A program made the translations under genes and the position numbers. The notes below the pieces were generated by a model that was not told the origin of the DNA, searched no databases, and saw only the letters and a program-made list of their open reading frames with translations. A stretch of 41,973 nt of DNA from a virus. This document shows, piece after piece, positions 31,576 through 41,400 of the stretch. The stretch lies in IMG/VR virus record IMGVR_UViG_3300023174_000310, positions 1 through 41,973 of that record. One strand, given 5' to 3'. How positions within the stretch are numbered: the first letter of the stretch is position 1; each line of letters begins with the position of its first letter.

Positions 31576-32313
31576 TTATGCTGCGCCCATAGCACTTCCA
31601 CCGATAGATGAAGCATTGCCCCAATCAGTTATACTCTCACCAAGACTACCACTAGGACCGCCACCACTACCCTTACCGTATAATAGACCAGCTGTAATAC
31701 CAGCCTGTAGGCCGCTAAGAGCACCGCTAGCAAGAATCTGTCCAGTATTGTTTGCACTAATCATTCCATCATAACCGGGTAAATAAGTCTGTAGTTCTTG
31801 ATAATTAAAATCTCTTTGTGCTAGTTTATTTTGATAACTAGTTTGAATATCTCTCATTTGATTCATTCTATTTACTCTGAGATTTGCCATATTAACTGTA
31901 GCGTTTTCAAGATTTTGTCTTAATAATGCTCTGGCTGTTCCTGAAGATGATGATATATTTCTACCGCTTACACTAGATAGTAATGCTGAGTTTACTTGGT
32001 TTGTTTGTTTACTAAACTGACCTTTTGCATTGTCATAACCAAGCTCTGTATAAACTTCTTGAATTGCTCGTTCGCTAAGTGCTGTTCTTTCAATTGCTTT
32101 ATTATTAATTGCTTTAGCTAAATTAGCTTTTTCAATATTACGATTATTTGCTTGAATCTGAGATTTTCTTTGGAAATTAGCGTTTTGTGCAATTAATTGT
32201 TGTTGCATTGCTTGGGCTTGTGCTTGATTCTGAGCACCAAAACCCTGCATTAAGCTTTGACCAATAGACAAAGCAGCCATTCCACCACCAACTGCTAATG
32301 TTGCATATGACAT
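31576..32313 (-). CDS. Internal virion protein, T7 gp14-like
   Basis: A 245-residue product starting MSYATLAVGGGMAALSIGQS. The N-terminus is a Gly/Ala hydrophobic segment, followed by a long Gln/Ala/Asn-rich helix (residues 28-75), further helices, and a Gly/Ser-rich tail. That order is characteristic of gp14-type podoviral ejection proteins, which insert in the outer membrane as the first part of the DNA channel. AAAGGAAATTAATA precedes the ATG. It follows the cupin-like gene by 2 nt. Confidence 0.82.
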   Translation of the reverse strand: MSYATLAVGGGMAALSIGQSLMQGFGAQNQAQAQAMQQQLIAQNANFQRKSQIQANNRNIEKANLAKAINNKAIERTALSERAIQEVYTELGYDNAKGQFSKQTNQVNSALLSSVSGRNISSSSGTARALLRQNLENATVNMANLRVNRMNQMRDIQTSYQNKLAQRDFNYQELQTYLPGYDGMISANNTGQILASGALSGLQAGITAGLLYGKGSGGGPSGSLGESITDWGNASSIGGSAMGAA

Positions 32314-32315
32314 TA

Positions 32316-32774
32316 TTAATTTCCTTTATCAATAAGTATTGTATTATTTTTTATTTTTTCTGTCTGTAGTTTTTCAATTTCACTGGTAAATTCTTTTTCA
32401 GCTTCTTCAACACTAGTTTTGTTTGTGTGTATTAGCGTAGTCCAATATGTATCAGCATGGGCTATTCCAGCTCTCTTTGCACCCCGTATAGCAGGGATAA
32501 CATGATAACCAGTAAAGCGTTGTGGGCCATCATTTGTAGTGACTGTTATATCACCACTTATAATACAGATATTATCTATATTTGAAAAAGCACCAGTAAT
32601 TAAAGTACCTGCTGGTATAAAAATTGTTCTTGAATACATAGATCCAAATATAAGACCTTCTGTTTGTAGAAATACTTGTGGCATATCTGAAGCAATTTTC
32701 TCCAACTCAGTTACTTTTTGATTATTAATTCTTTGTAGTTCTTCTTTATCAACTATTGGGAGTATATCTGTCAC
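32316..32774 (-). CDS. Cupin-like virion-region protein
   Basis: A 152-residue product using a GTG start at 32772-32774, with GGAG upstream and a GTGA overlap with the TerL stop. The central part, FIPAGTLITGAFSNIDNICI followed by ISGDITVTTNDGPQRFTGYH and GIAHADTYWTTLIH, has the strand pattern of a cupin barrel. The usual two-His metal site is incomplete, so enzymatic activity is doubtful. Small cupin-like proteins occur in virion gene blocks of other podoviruses. The flanks are helical and acidic. Confidence 0.65.
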   Translation of the reverse strand: MTDILPIVDKEELQRINNQKVTELEKIASDMPQVFLQTEGLIFGSMYSRTIFIPAGTLITGAFSNIDNICIISGDITVTTNDGPQRFTGYHVIPAIRGAKRAGIAHADTYWTTLIHTNKTSVEEAEKEFTSEIEKLQTEKIKNNTILIDKGN

Positions 32775-34459
32775 CTTCTAAATCTCCTTTTTATGATGCT
32801 GGGATATACTTTTTGGTTAATATTTGGATTACCATTAACTATTAAAGCACCACTTACTCTTTCTCCAAGTAATCCTAAAGATCTTTTATTACTCATCCAA
32901 TCTTTAATCTGCTGTTTATATTCTTCTTTTTTATTCTTTTCTATTTGAGAATCAGCATCAATTGATAAAGAATCTTGCCAATAGGCTACAGCACTAGCTA
33001 AAATATCTACTCTATCGTCATGCTTAAGACTTCCACGACGCTCTGTTATTCTTGTTATTTGTTTTTGATTTTCTTGATTCTTAATAGCTTTAGTATTAAA
33101 AATTAATTTATGTACTGCCATTATTGGTTCAAGAACTCTAATAATTCTTTGTTCTTTATTTCCAGTAACTTTAAAATCTTCTATTGCTACTTGTCCACAG
33201 ATCTCAGAAACGACTGGCCTTAGTAAATTACAATACATAGCATCACCAAAGTTAGCTTCAACTCTAATTAGATTAATATCATATTGATAAGCTAACTTAG
33301 CAATCTTCTTTAATAAGGCTTCTTCGTATCCTCCTTGCAAACCAAGCAATTCATGTATGATGACATAGCCATTGACAAATGACGCAATGCAAATAGCCGT
33401 TTCATCTGATCCACGGCCACTAGGGTCAACAAACATTGCAGTCTGCATATACGGTATAAAATTAGGGCTAATCCATTGTGGTTCATATAGTAGATCTCCT
33501 GAAATACCAAACGATTCAATTTGTTTCTTTGGAGTACGCTTTTCCCAAGTAATCTTTTCAGGGAATACTTCAGGATTAACATCAATAACTATTAAATCTT
33601 CTAACTTAAGAGGATACTTAGCTCTATCACTAAGTGTAGGATCTAATTTATAGTGAAGTGCAAATAATCTTGGTCCAATCTTAGCTTCTCTAGACTTAAG
33701 TACATCTATAGGGAATCTCTCTGGTTGTGTTGATTCTCCTACTTCTAGCTCCAACTTTAGGATATATTCTGCACAGTTATCTATTTCACCCGGAACATCC
33801 GGATTTGGCATAACTGCTGGAAACTTTATAATAGGATAAGAGTTAGATAATTTAAGATAAACACTATCTGTTGATTGATATGTTCCTAGAATACGAATAC
33901 AACCATCTGGTGTATTGTTTCTAATTTGTTCTAACTCAGCCAACTTATTTAAAAGTTTTTCTCTTGCTGAAGGAGTATCTGCGTTTTCTTCAATCTCAAC
34001 ATCGTCTACAATAATATCATCGGCGTGGCTACCAGTTATCTGACCAGTAATACCTCTAGCATAGCAAGATAAATCCTGACCGAATACTGTACGACAACCA
34101 ATATTAAAACCGAATGCACTATCTTTATCAAACTCTTTTGGTTTAAGATGGTTGCAGTATGGAACAACTTCTAGGATTTGTCTTACCTGAGCAATAAAGT
34201 TAATTGCTCTTAAAGTTGTTGCAGATATAACCATAATAGTTCTATCTGGGTTTGTTAGTAATCTCCAACTAGCAAAGCAAGCATTGATTACAGATTTACC
34301 TGCACCACGACCAGCCTGTAATTGGAAGTCTCTTGGTCCAGTTTGCATTAGATCTGCCATAGCGTATTGTAATGGTGTTGGCTCTCCAAGACCTAGGTAC
34401 TTAAAACAGGCCCATAGGTGGTTTCTAAAGTCTTCAACCATTTCTTGTGGTGCTTGCAT
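32771..34459 (-). CDS. terL: Terminase large subunit (T7 gp19-like)
   Basis: A 562-residue packaging motor. The ATPase half has Walker A AGRGAGKS at 49-56, Walker B with acidic pair DIIVDDVE at 148-155 and a coupling-type motif LGTYQSTDSVY. The nuclease half has acidic metal ligands in MFVDPSGRGSDE near 345, VEANFGD and KHDDRVDILASAV. It translocates concatemeric DNA into proheads and cuts it. GGAGGATGT precedes the ATG. TerS lies 49 nt upstream. Length agrees with T7 gp19 (586). Confidence 0.96.
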   Translation of the reverse strand: MQAPQEMVEDFRNHLWACFKYLGLGEPTPLQYAMADLMQTGPRDFQLQAGRGAGKSVINACFASWRLLTNPDRTIMVISATTLRAINFIAQVRQILEVVPYCNHLKPKEFDKDSAFGFNIGCRTVFGQDLSCYARGITGQITGSHADDIIVDDVEIEENADTPSAREKLLNKLAELEQIRNNTPDGCIRILGTYQSTDSVYLKLSNSYPIIKFPAVMPNPDVPGEIDNCAEYILKLELEVGESTQPERFPIDVLKSREAKIGPRLFALHYKLDPTLSDRAKYPLKLEDLIVIDVNPEVFPEKITWEKRTPKKQIESFGISGDLLYEPQWISPNFIPYMQTAMFVDPSGRGSDETAICIASFVNGYVIIHELLGLQGGYEEALLKKIAKLAYQYDINLIRVEANFGDAMYCNLLRPVVSEICGQVAIEDFKVTGNKEQRIIRVLEPIMAVHKLIFNTKAIKNQENQKQITRITERRGSLKHDDRVDILASAVAYWQDSLSIDADSQIEKNKKEEYKQQIKDWMSNKRSLGLLGERVSGALIVNGNPNINQKVYPSIIKRRFRR

Positions 34460-34508
34460 ACATCCTCCATAATAAGAACTACAACAATTATGTCATAGTT
34501 CCTTGTTA

Positions 34509-34739
34509 TCAGCCATTGGCTGCTTTAAATTTAAATGGAGCCTTGGAAGCCATCTTAGCTTCTAGCTCATCTAGCGTAGCGTGGGAGATACCATCCAGTA
34601 CCTCCCTATTGTCGTTTATAAGCCCTCTGATGACCGTATAAAGCCCCGGAGTACATCGGGTGGGGTCATCTAGGTCTAACAGCAGCTGGCTCAGTAAACG
34701 GTCGTTAAGGCGTTTAATGAGATCCTTGTTATCGGACAT
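34509..34739 (-). CDS. terS: Terminase small subunit (T7 gp18-like)
   Basis: A 76-residue product starting MSDNKDLIKRLNDRLLSQLL. The segment LLLDLDDPTRCTPGLYTVIR and the following INDNREVL parallel the T7 gp18 segment around MLADLSDDERRSPQLYNAIN, and the length is close to gp18 (89). TerS binds DNA and loads TerL for packaging. It directly precedes TerL in transcription and starts 2 nt after the stop of a 36-aa membrane protein. GC content is higher than in its neighbours. Confidence 0.85.
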   Translation of the reverse strand: MSDNKDLIKRLNDRLLSQLLLDLDDPTRCTPGLYTVIRGLINDNREVLDGISHATLDELEAKMASKAPFKFKAANG

Positions 34740-34741
34740 GT

Positions 34742-34852
34742 TCAGCCCTTAATCCAAGTCTTGATCTTATCAACACTTACGATATGGCCAGCTACATAAC
34801 CAGCAAATAACATAAAGCAACCAAACCAAACACTTCCTAAAAATGATTCCAT
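34742..34852 (-). CDS. 36-aa single-span membrane protein
   Basis: A short frame from ATG 34850-34852 to TGA 34742-34744, with AAGGAGAATAACT upstream. The product starts MESFLGSVWFGCFMLFAGYV and ends AGHIVSVDKIKTWIKG: one membrane span (4-25) and a basic tail, predicting N-out/C-in insertion. In T7, the holin and TerS genes are neighbours (17.5 and 18), so a holin-like role is possible; the protein is shorter than T7 holin (67). Confidence 0.7.
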   Translation of the reverse strand: MESFLGSVWFGCFMLFAGYVAGHIVSVDKIKTWIKG

Positions 34853-34866
34853 AGTTATTCTCCTTA

Positions 34867-35190
34867 TTAATCTAAATAAATTAACTCAACTGCATCACAT
34901 GCAGCCGCTTCAGTTTCCTTATTTCCATCCCATACAATAGATTCAATTTGACTTTCTTTTTGATCTGAAAGAATTCTAATACTTTGAATATCTTGTTTTA
35001 TCTTATCTGTTTCTTCGTTACTTAATAAACCCAAAGCAGCATTTCTTTGTTTATATTCTGGTGCTTTTTCTAGTATTAATTCCATCGCTCTATCTTTTAT
35101 TGCTTTTATTTGGTTTTGTTTTACTATTGAAAAAACTCTTAAATCTATTAAAGTAGTTGACCCATCCAAATTAGTTTGTACTATTTTCAT
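34867..35190 (-). CDS. Tail-fibre-associated hypothetical protein (107 aa)
   Basis: The product starts MKIVQTNLDGSTTLIDLRVF, has a long charged helix (KAIKDRAMELILEKAPEYKQ) and ends in an acidic, hydrophobic tail (EAAACDAVELIYLD). The centre resembles the helical C-terminal part of small fibre-assembly proteins. It follows the 323-aa fibre-like gene by 1 nt and precedes the membrane protein and terminase genes. Assembly chaperone is the best guess; unknown is equally fair. Confidence 0.6.
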   Translation of the reverse strand: MKIVQTNLDGSTTLIDLRVFSIVKQNQIKAIKDRAMELILEKAPEYKQRNAALGLLSNEETDKIKQDIQSIRILSDQKESQIESIVWDGNKETEAAACDAVELIYLD

Positions 35191-35191
35191 G

Positions 35192-36163
35192 TTATTGTAT
35201 CTGTAAATATATACAGGGTAATGTTGTGTTTAATGATGCTCCATTAGACTCTGTTAAAGATCCTACTGTTGATGGTGCTGTTGATCCAGATGTTACTGTT
35301 TCTGTGAAACAATAAAAAATATAGTTTGTTCCAGATTGAACTTCTCCTCCAACAGTTCTATATGAAGAAGCTTGATCTATTTGTATTCTTCTTAACACAG
35401 GAGCAGCACTAAATTTATAACCAACCCAATAATGTCCGGGAGGTAATGAAACTGTTGTATCACCAATAAACGCAGCTTGTATTGTATTTGTTAGTGTTAT
35501 TGTTCCTAAATCATAAAGAGAGTTTCCAGATGGATTTCCTGTTGATGATGATGCACTATATATTTTTGCTGTTATTGTTCCGGGACTTGCTCCGGGACTT
35601 GTGCCAGTACTTTGAACCGCTGCTTTTACTGAAATATTTCCCGGTCCTCCAATAGTAAATGGTAAATAATATACAAGAGTGTTTGTTGCAGCAGAAGCAG
35701 AAACAGTACCACCTGTACAATAAGGAGGATGTAAGTATTTTAAATTGTTTCCGGTTCCACCAGAAAGTGGTTTAAAAACACCTACTCCTGTCCAAGTAGA
35801 TAATGCTGTGTTTTCGACATCTCCTAAACCAACATCTGATTTTGAAACTGTATCCCATGCAGGAACAGCAGATATAGAGCCAGTTCCTGTTTGTGATAGA
35901 ACTTTTTTAGTTGTAGTTGTATTTCCAGAAAGTTTAGTAAGAGTATTTGTTGCAGATGAATATATTAAATCACCAAGAGTATAACTTGTCTGTCCTGTAC
36001 CACCTTTAGTTTCACCTATTGCAGTTCCATTCCAATTACCATAAAAGTTAACAGCAGTTACATCTCCAGTAGTGGTTGTATAATTACCAGAAGAATCTAT
36101 AAGGTTTACTGTAGGATCGCTGATTGAATAACCAGCTTTTGAATTAAATCTATTAATAGCCAT
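35192..36163 (-). CDS. Tail fibre/appendage protein (323 aa)
   Basis: The N-terminal half has standard fibre modules: TKGGTGQTSYTLGDLIYSSA followed by LTKLSGNTTTTKKVLSQTGT and the collar-like WDTVSKSDVGLGDVENTALS. The last 200 residues are Gly/Ser/Thr-rich beta structure, likely a receptor-binding or decoration domain. It is the third of three small appendage genes downstream of the membrane proteins. Probably a trimeric virion appendage exposed on the surface. Confidence 0.78.
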   Translation of the reverse strand: MAINRFNSKAGYSISDPTVNLIDSSGNYTTTTGDVTAVNFYGNWNGTAIGETKGGTGQTSYTLGDLIYSSATNTLTKLSGNTTTTKKVLSQTGTGSISAVPAWDTVSKSDVGLGDVENTALSTWTGVGVFKPLSGGTGNNLKYLHPPYCTGGTVSASAATNTLVYYLPFTIGGPGNISVKAAVQSTGTSPGASPGTITAKIYSASSSTGNPSGNSLYDLGTITLTNTIQAAFIGDTTVSLPPGHYWVGYKFSAAPVLRRIQIDQASSYRTVGGEVQSGTNYIFYCFTETVTSGSTAPSTVGSLTESNGASLNTTLPCIYLQIQ

Positions 36164-36173
36164 ATATTATTCC

Positions 36174-36884
36174 TTATGGGATTGCAACTGCTGGAGCATT
36201 CCAATTTCTATCCATACCAAACATACAGAATGCAATAACTCTGTGACGCATGGTATTATTAGTTAATGGAGTAACTTCAATATTAAATGTTTTTGTAGCA
36301 GACCTATAAGCAAAGTTATAAGTACAAATATTAGTAGTTGTTGCTGTATGGCCATACTCAGTATGATCTGGAGATGGTGATTGTGGATTAGAAGTTCCAT
36401 TCCAATCGTGATCCATAAGAACTAACATCTTAGTAAGTCTTCTTTTTGTTACTGCTTCTGGAGTAGCACCAGTTCCTGTTGTATCTCCAACATCAGTTTG
36501 AATAATAACATCAGCAGAACCAATAATAACATTAGTAGCTATATCAGTTCCTTGATATAAAGGAAAAGACATCAATACTTGGTTTGCTGTTGTAGCTCCT
36601 GTAGTTACTTCGCTAGTTATAATTCTAGAGACTGTATCAATTTGAGGGGTATATAAAATTGGATTAGCGTTATATACAATACTACCAGTTCCAGTTTCAT
36701 CTGTAATAATTGCCGCTAGTTCTGCTGAAGTAGTAGCACCAAACTGACCCAAAGAGTTTTCTTTATTAGCAAATCCAGAAAGATTTTCTTCTTTAAAACT
36801 ATTTATTACTCCAGTAGTATTTCTTTTTAGAATACCACGGTCTGATGAGTGTTGTCCAATATCAATCGGTTTTCTTCCGGGCAT
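36174..36884 (-). CDS. Tail appendage protein (236 aa)
   Basis: The product starts MPGRKPIDIGQHSSDRGILK. Its centre carries a widespread fibre module, ATTSAELAAIITDETGTGSI, often followed by the phrase VYNANPILYTP as here. The C-terminal 130 residues are beta-rich and end in MFGMDRNWNAPAVAIP. It lies between two other appendage genes, 9 to 10 nt from each. Likely a minor fibre or baseplate-edge protein. Confidence 0.75.
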   Translation of the reverse strand: MPGRKPIDIGQHSSDRGILKRNTTGVINSFKEENLSGFANKENSLGQFGATTSAELAAIITDETGTGSIVYNANPILYTPQIDTVSRIITSEVTTGATTANQVLMSFPLYQGTDIATNVIIGSADVIIQTDVGDTTGTGATPEAVTKRRLTKMLVLMDHDWNGTSNPQSPSPDHTEYGHTATTTNICTYNFAYRSATKTFNIEVTPLTNNTMRHRVIAFCMFGMDRNWNAPAVAIP

Positions 36885-36893
36885 GTTTTACTT

Positions 36894-37742
36894 TTAATAA
36901 ATTGATACTGGAGCAACAAAAGCATTGCAAATGCTGCTAGTTGTTGTTGTTTTAAATTCTATTTCAATTAAAGAACTACCTAAAGTATCAAGAACAATAC
37001 AACCACCAGATGATGTTCCTGTTGTTCCAGTAACTACTGTAAAGTGTGATGGTATATTTGTTGCTGCCCATGCTGGTTCTAAAGTGCTCATTGTTGTTAC
37101 TGGATATAAGCTTGTTGATGTTCCTGTATATCCCGGAAAGTCTGTACTTGCTACTGATGCATTTATATTAGCTACAGTTCCTAAAAATAACATATGTGGA
37201 ACCCAAACACCACCAGTATCGGTTTGTGACCACCCAGTAACTCTAATTTGACCTGTATTTACTGCACTAAGAAATGGAATTATTTTAATACAATTATGTT
37301 CATTTGGCATTGCATAAACAGCACCACCAATAGGGTTTGTTGTTGTAATACTTGTAACTGTACCAGCAGTAGGTGTTGTACCACCAGTTACTGTATAAGT
37401 AATAGAGGTACTACTAACAATACTAGCAACTACAACTGATGTTGGTGAGCCTCCAAATAATGTACCAGTACCAGCTGTTGCGGTGAGTGGTGCTCCTACT
37501 ACAAGCCCACCAGTACTAGTCATTCCTGTTATTGTTGCTGTCCAAGGACCAGTACCAGTAATTGAAGAACCAATAGTACCACCACCAAAGCTAGTTGATG
37601 CTGGAAAATTTGGTAATGTGGTTCTTGTTGCTTTGTTTGCAAGGCTTCCAGTAGTAGAAGCTATATGTAAAGAGCCTTTTTGTAGTAAAGTAAGAGGAAC
37701 TCTTTCTGCTTTTAAAGAAGATGTAACTGATGTTTTAATCAT
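36894..37742 (-). CDS. Appendage protein with Gly/Thr-rich insert (282 aa)
   Basis: The product starts MIKTSVTSSLKAERVPLTLL. Residues about 50-135 are a repetitive Gly/Thr/Ser domain (GPWTATITGMTSTGGLVVGA and similar), seemingly inserted in a beta-sandwich protein, because the parts before and after it look like one fold. The C-terminal part (SGGCIVLDTLGSSLIEIEFK) is a typical beta strand pair. The insert resembles the immunoglobulin-like or similar domains added to phage surface proteins. No direct family match. Confidence 0.68.
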   Translation of the reverse strand: MIKTSVTSSLKAERVPLTLLQKGSLHIASTTGSLANKATRTTLPNFPASTSFGGGTIGSSITGTGPWTATITGMTSTGGLVVGAPLTATAGTGTLFGGSPTSVVVASIVSSTSITYTVTGGTTPTAGTVTSITTTNPIGGAVYAMPNEHNCIKIIPFLSAVNTGQIRVTGWSQTDTGGVWVPHMLFLGTVANINASVASTDFPGYTGTSTSLYPVTTMSTLEPAWAATNIPSHFTVVTGTTGTSSGGCIVLDTLGSSLIEIEFKTTTTSSICNAFVAPVSIY

Positions 37743-37754
37743 TGTTTTTCCTTT

Positions 37755-38213
37755 TTATTTTTGTTCTTTTTTCCATGCAGCATCAAACTCAGGATCACTA
37801 AGTCGTTTAGCTGCAATCCATTCTCTAACTGTTTCTGGATTCTTATCATTAAGAACATCTCTAGCTAAAGCAGCTTCTTTTTTCTTATTGCTAGGAATCC
37901 AACCGATTGCTAATCTAATAGCTTGACCAATACCAGTTTGCCATAGTACAATAACTAAAGCAATACCAATAATAGATATAAATCCATACTGTAATAGGGT
38001 AGCCCACCACGGAGTTATATCCTTAATATTACCAAGTACACTTGCTATATCAGATGTTTCATCTAGAATAATCTGAGCATGTTTATGTGCAACGGTAATA
38101 TTTTGAGTGTCTAGAATCTTAATTGCGTTTTCCTGAACTATATGATTGCTAGTAGAGATCTCGTTTACAGAGGAGCAACCACATAGCAATAATATACTTA
38201 GGAATCTTTTCAT
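37755..38213 (-). CDS. Putative lipoprotein with a second membrane span (152 aa)
   Basis: The product starts MKRFLSILLLCGCSSVNEIS, a signal peptide with lipobox LCGC (Cys13 lipidated). A second hydrophobic segment lies at about 73-91 (FISIIGIALVIVLW) after an amphipathic helix, and the C-terminus is charged. Its ATG overlaps the stop of the 87-aa membrane gene. Location and topology point to lysis (spanin-like or holin partner) or to superinfection exclusion; neither is proven. The lipobox implies a Gram-negative host. Confidence 0.65.
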   Translation of the reverse strand: MKRFLSILLLCGCSSVNEISTSNHIVQENAIKILDTQNITVAHKHAQIILDETSDIASVLGNIKDITPWWATLLQYGFISIIGIALVIVLWQTGIGQAIRLAIGWIPSNKKKEAALARDVLNDKNPETVREWIAAKRLSDPEFDAAWKKEQK

Positions 38214-38473
38214 AGCATTTGTCTTTCTAAAACTTCTATACGATGTCTTAGTTCTTTAAGATCACCTATCATAACAATTATGCTTTTACCTTGTTCAATA
38301 TCTGTTTTAAGAAGGTCTTTTGCAATATCTCGTAATACAATTAATTCTTCTATATTACGATCTATCATAGCATCTCTTTTTCCTATTTTAAGAATAACGG
38401 TAACTACACCAACAGTCAGAATAGCCAACTGCATCATAGCTACATAAATACCAATATTATTTTGATCTGACAT
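38210..38473 (-). CDS. Small membrane protein with coiled coil (87 aa)
   Basis: The product starts MSDQNNIGIYVAMMQLAILT. One membrane span at about 8-27 is followed by a basic linker and a coiled coil (ELIVLRDIAKDLLKTDIEQG, then LKELRHRIEVLERQML). One span plus a long coiled coil is the layout of Rz-type inner-membrane spanins and of some holin-associated proteins. With the lipoprotein next to it, an i-spanin/o-spanin pair is plausible. No endolysin gene stands beside them; the GH24 domain in the virion protein is the only muralytic domain seen. Confidence 0.65.
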   Translation of the reverse strand: MSDQNNIGIYVAMMQLAILTVGVVTVILKIGKRDAMIDRNIEELIVLRDIAKDLLKTDIEQGKSIIVMIGDLKELRHRIEVLERQML

Positions 38474-38485
38474 GATATAGTTCCT

Positions 38486-41400
38486 TTATGAAGCCGCTAT
38501 ATAAGTTACATCTACTGAAACCCAAACACCAGCTAATCCCCAATATTGAGTTGTATCTGAATAGATTAAATTACCAGATGCATCAATATCTATACGAGCA
38601 AATCCTTCAGCAGAGGCTCCTCCGGTAGCTGCTGCAAGTGATCTACGAACAACAAACATTTTTCTTGTGTTTGTTTCTACTGGAGGAAGACCAACTAATA
38701 AATTAGTACTAGTTGTAATTTGTTGGTTATTTGAAGCACTACTTGTTGGGCCATATTCAACTAAACCAGATACAACAACAATACGACCAGTTTTGGTGTA
38801 TTTTACAGGCCATAAACCAGTAGGACTAAATTGTTTTGTGTTTGTTCCAAATCTAAAACCACTAGCAGCTGATGCAGCTTGAGCTAAAACTGATGTTTCT
38901 GGATAAGCTAATGGGACTGCCCCATATAGCGGTGGGTTGGCAAATACAACTACACCACTAGAGTTAATAGTCATATCTGCGGTAGTACCACCAGAAGCAT
39001 CATAATCACTACGGAATTCTAAAGTACCAGTACTTTGAATTACATCGGTTTCAACTGTTGGAGATACTAGTTTCTTTGCAGACGCTATAGTAACATTGTC
39101 ATTAAATGTGGTTGCTGTATTAAATGAATTTTCATTACTAGTATTGACTGAAAAATTTGTAGAAGGATTACTACCACCATAAGTTAATGTATAATTACTA
39201 GTACTTGTAATACCATCGGTGAATGCCCATCCTGATGACCAAATAGCATCTGTTGTACCAGAATAACCAGTATAAACACTAGATAAATTAATTCTAGGAT
39301 AATTCCAAGCTGTTGTTGTTTCTCCAAGAAGAATTACTGGTTTATTAGTTGTTGTGTTATAACCAAGTCTAACTACTTTAAATGGACATTTTCCTGTAAT
39401 TTCAACACCACTACTATGCCATTGTGTACCATTTGCGTAATGATACGCACTAATTTTTACTTGCCAAGATGCTGATGGAACATAATTAGCTCCATCAATA
39501 GTAATGTTTAACATTGTGTTCAGGTTAGCACTACTCGCATTTTGCCAGTTTGTTGTTGGAAGGGCTATTTCTACTATTCCAGTTTTATCTCCACTTCCAC
39601 CAAAATATCCATAGTTAGCAAGATCTCTATAATGAATAGTATTAACTGATGCGGTTTGAGTAACAAGTGGTTTATTATAGATATGTAAACCGTTTATTGG
39701 ACTGCCAGTATTAATACCAACATTACCAGCAGAATCAATACGCATTCGTTCGGTGCTTCCGACTGAAAAACGCATGTGAGCCGCAGTCGCAGTGTCAGTG
39801 TTATTAAAAACAAATCCGCCAGTCTGATACTTGATGATTTGACCAATTGCAGACGCGGCTCCGCTCACGTTATTGGTAATCAATCGGATGATGGATGATG
39901 CAGATGATCCATTTGCATAATTGTAAATGTCCAAGTTTCTACTTGTGTCGCCAGCCGCAGTCACATTTCCAATGATTAGGTTGCCGCCCGGTTCAATTCG
40001 CATTCGCTCGTCTGAACTTGCAAAGTCTCCTGATCCTCCGTTATTGGCATTGTTGTAAAAGCAAAGATTTCCAACTCCATTGGGTTGGGCACGCAGCAAT
40101 CCAATTCCAGCCTTGGTTGAACTCGTTTCGCCAGTAGCGGAAACATTGAATCCCAAAGCAGCAACACCTGTTCCAGAATTTGCATTTCTAACAGCAGCAA
40201 GAACTTCCAAATTGTTCGCTGCGGCGGTTGAGACTTCAAGTTTCCTGGTTGGACTTGCGGTTCCAATTCCAACACGATCATTAGTAGCATCAACAAATAA
40301 AGTACTTGTATCTATTGCAAAGTCACCGTTATTAAATAACCGTGCTCTATAGTCCATTGTTTGGTTATCTGCACTTGCTGTAGCTAAGGTTCCTAAATAT
40401 AGACCGCCAGAAGTATCAGAGACAATACCAGCACCCTTAATACCTCTAGTTCTAAAGGTATTGTTATTAGTTCCTTGTTCTGCGCTAAATGCAATAAAAC
40501 CACCACCACCTCCAACTAAATGACCAAGAGTGTTATTATATCCAGCTTGATTAGGATGTCCCCATTCTATTCCGTTTCCAGTAGTTCCACCTCTTATACT
40601 AAGGTTTGCATTAGACTGTGTATTAGTTATCGCTGAAGCACCAATGTCAACCTGACCACTAGTTTCAACTCTAATATTACTAGTGTTGTTGGTTCTAATT
40701 TCTAATGGGTGATTTGTATGTGTACCAAGAATACCTTTAGCTGAGTCTACATAATTCATTAATTCTATATTATCTGTAGAATTTCTAATTGCTAAGTTTG
40801 TAGTGCCATCATTTGTTACAATTAATGGAGCATTGCCAGCTGCTGAAGTGTCTTCACCACTACCAATTGACATAGCAGTACCAGCAAAAGCACCAAGTTC
40901 TACTCTACGACCAGTATAGGCAAGGGTTGTATGCAGTACTGATGTTGGGAGTGGTCCTGCGTATAGTGTTGGACCAAGAATTAGTGTTGGGTCTGCTAAA
41001 TCAAAACAATGTTTATTATCTGAAATAGCAGCATCATAAAAATGAAGAACACCATCAAAAGTCCAACCATATATATTTGCACCAGTAGAATAATAGTATA
41101 GACATACCCAATCAACACCACCATCGTTTACTTTAACAAGTTGTAAAGTATCATTACTTGTTGGTTCAAACCCTAAATAACCATAATGAACACATCCTTC
41201 TAGTGATGCTGCACTATATCCTGTTGTAGAATAAGCTTTACTTATATAGAGATATTGACTTGTTGTAACACCTAAATCATTTGCTCTATTAGCCATCATA
41301 GTACCACATATGGTAAATGATGTTTGATTCCAACTATCTGCAATAGCTTCTGGTAATCTAAATAATTTTAGATAACAGTGTGAATAATCTGTATGACCAT

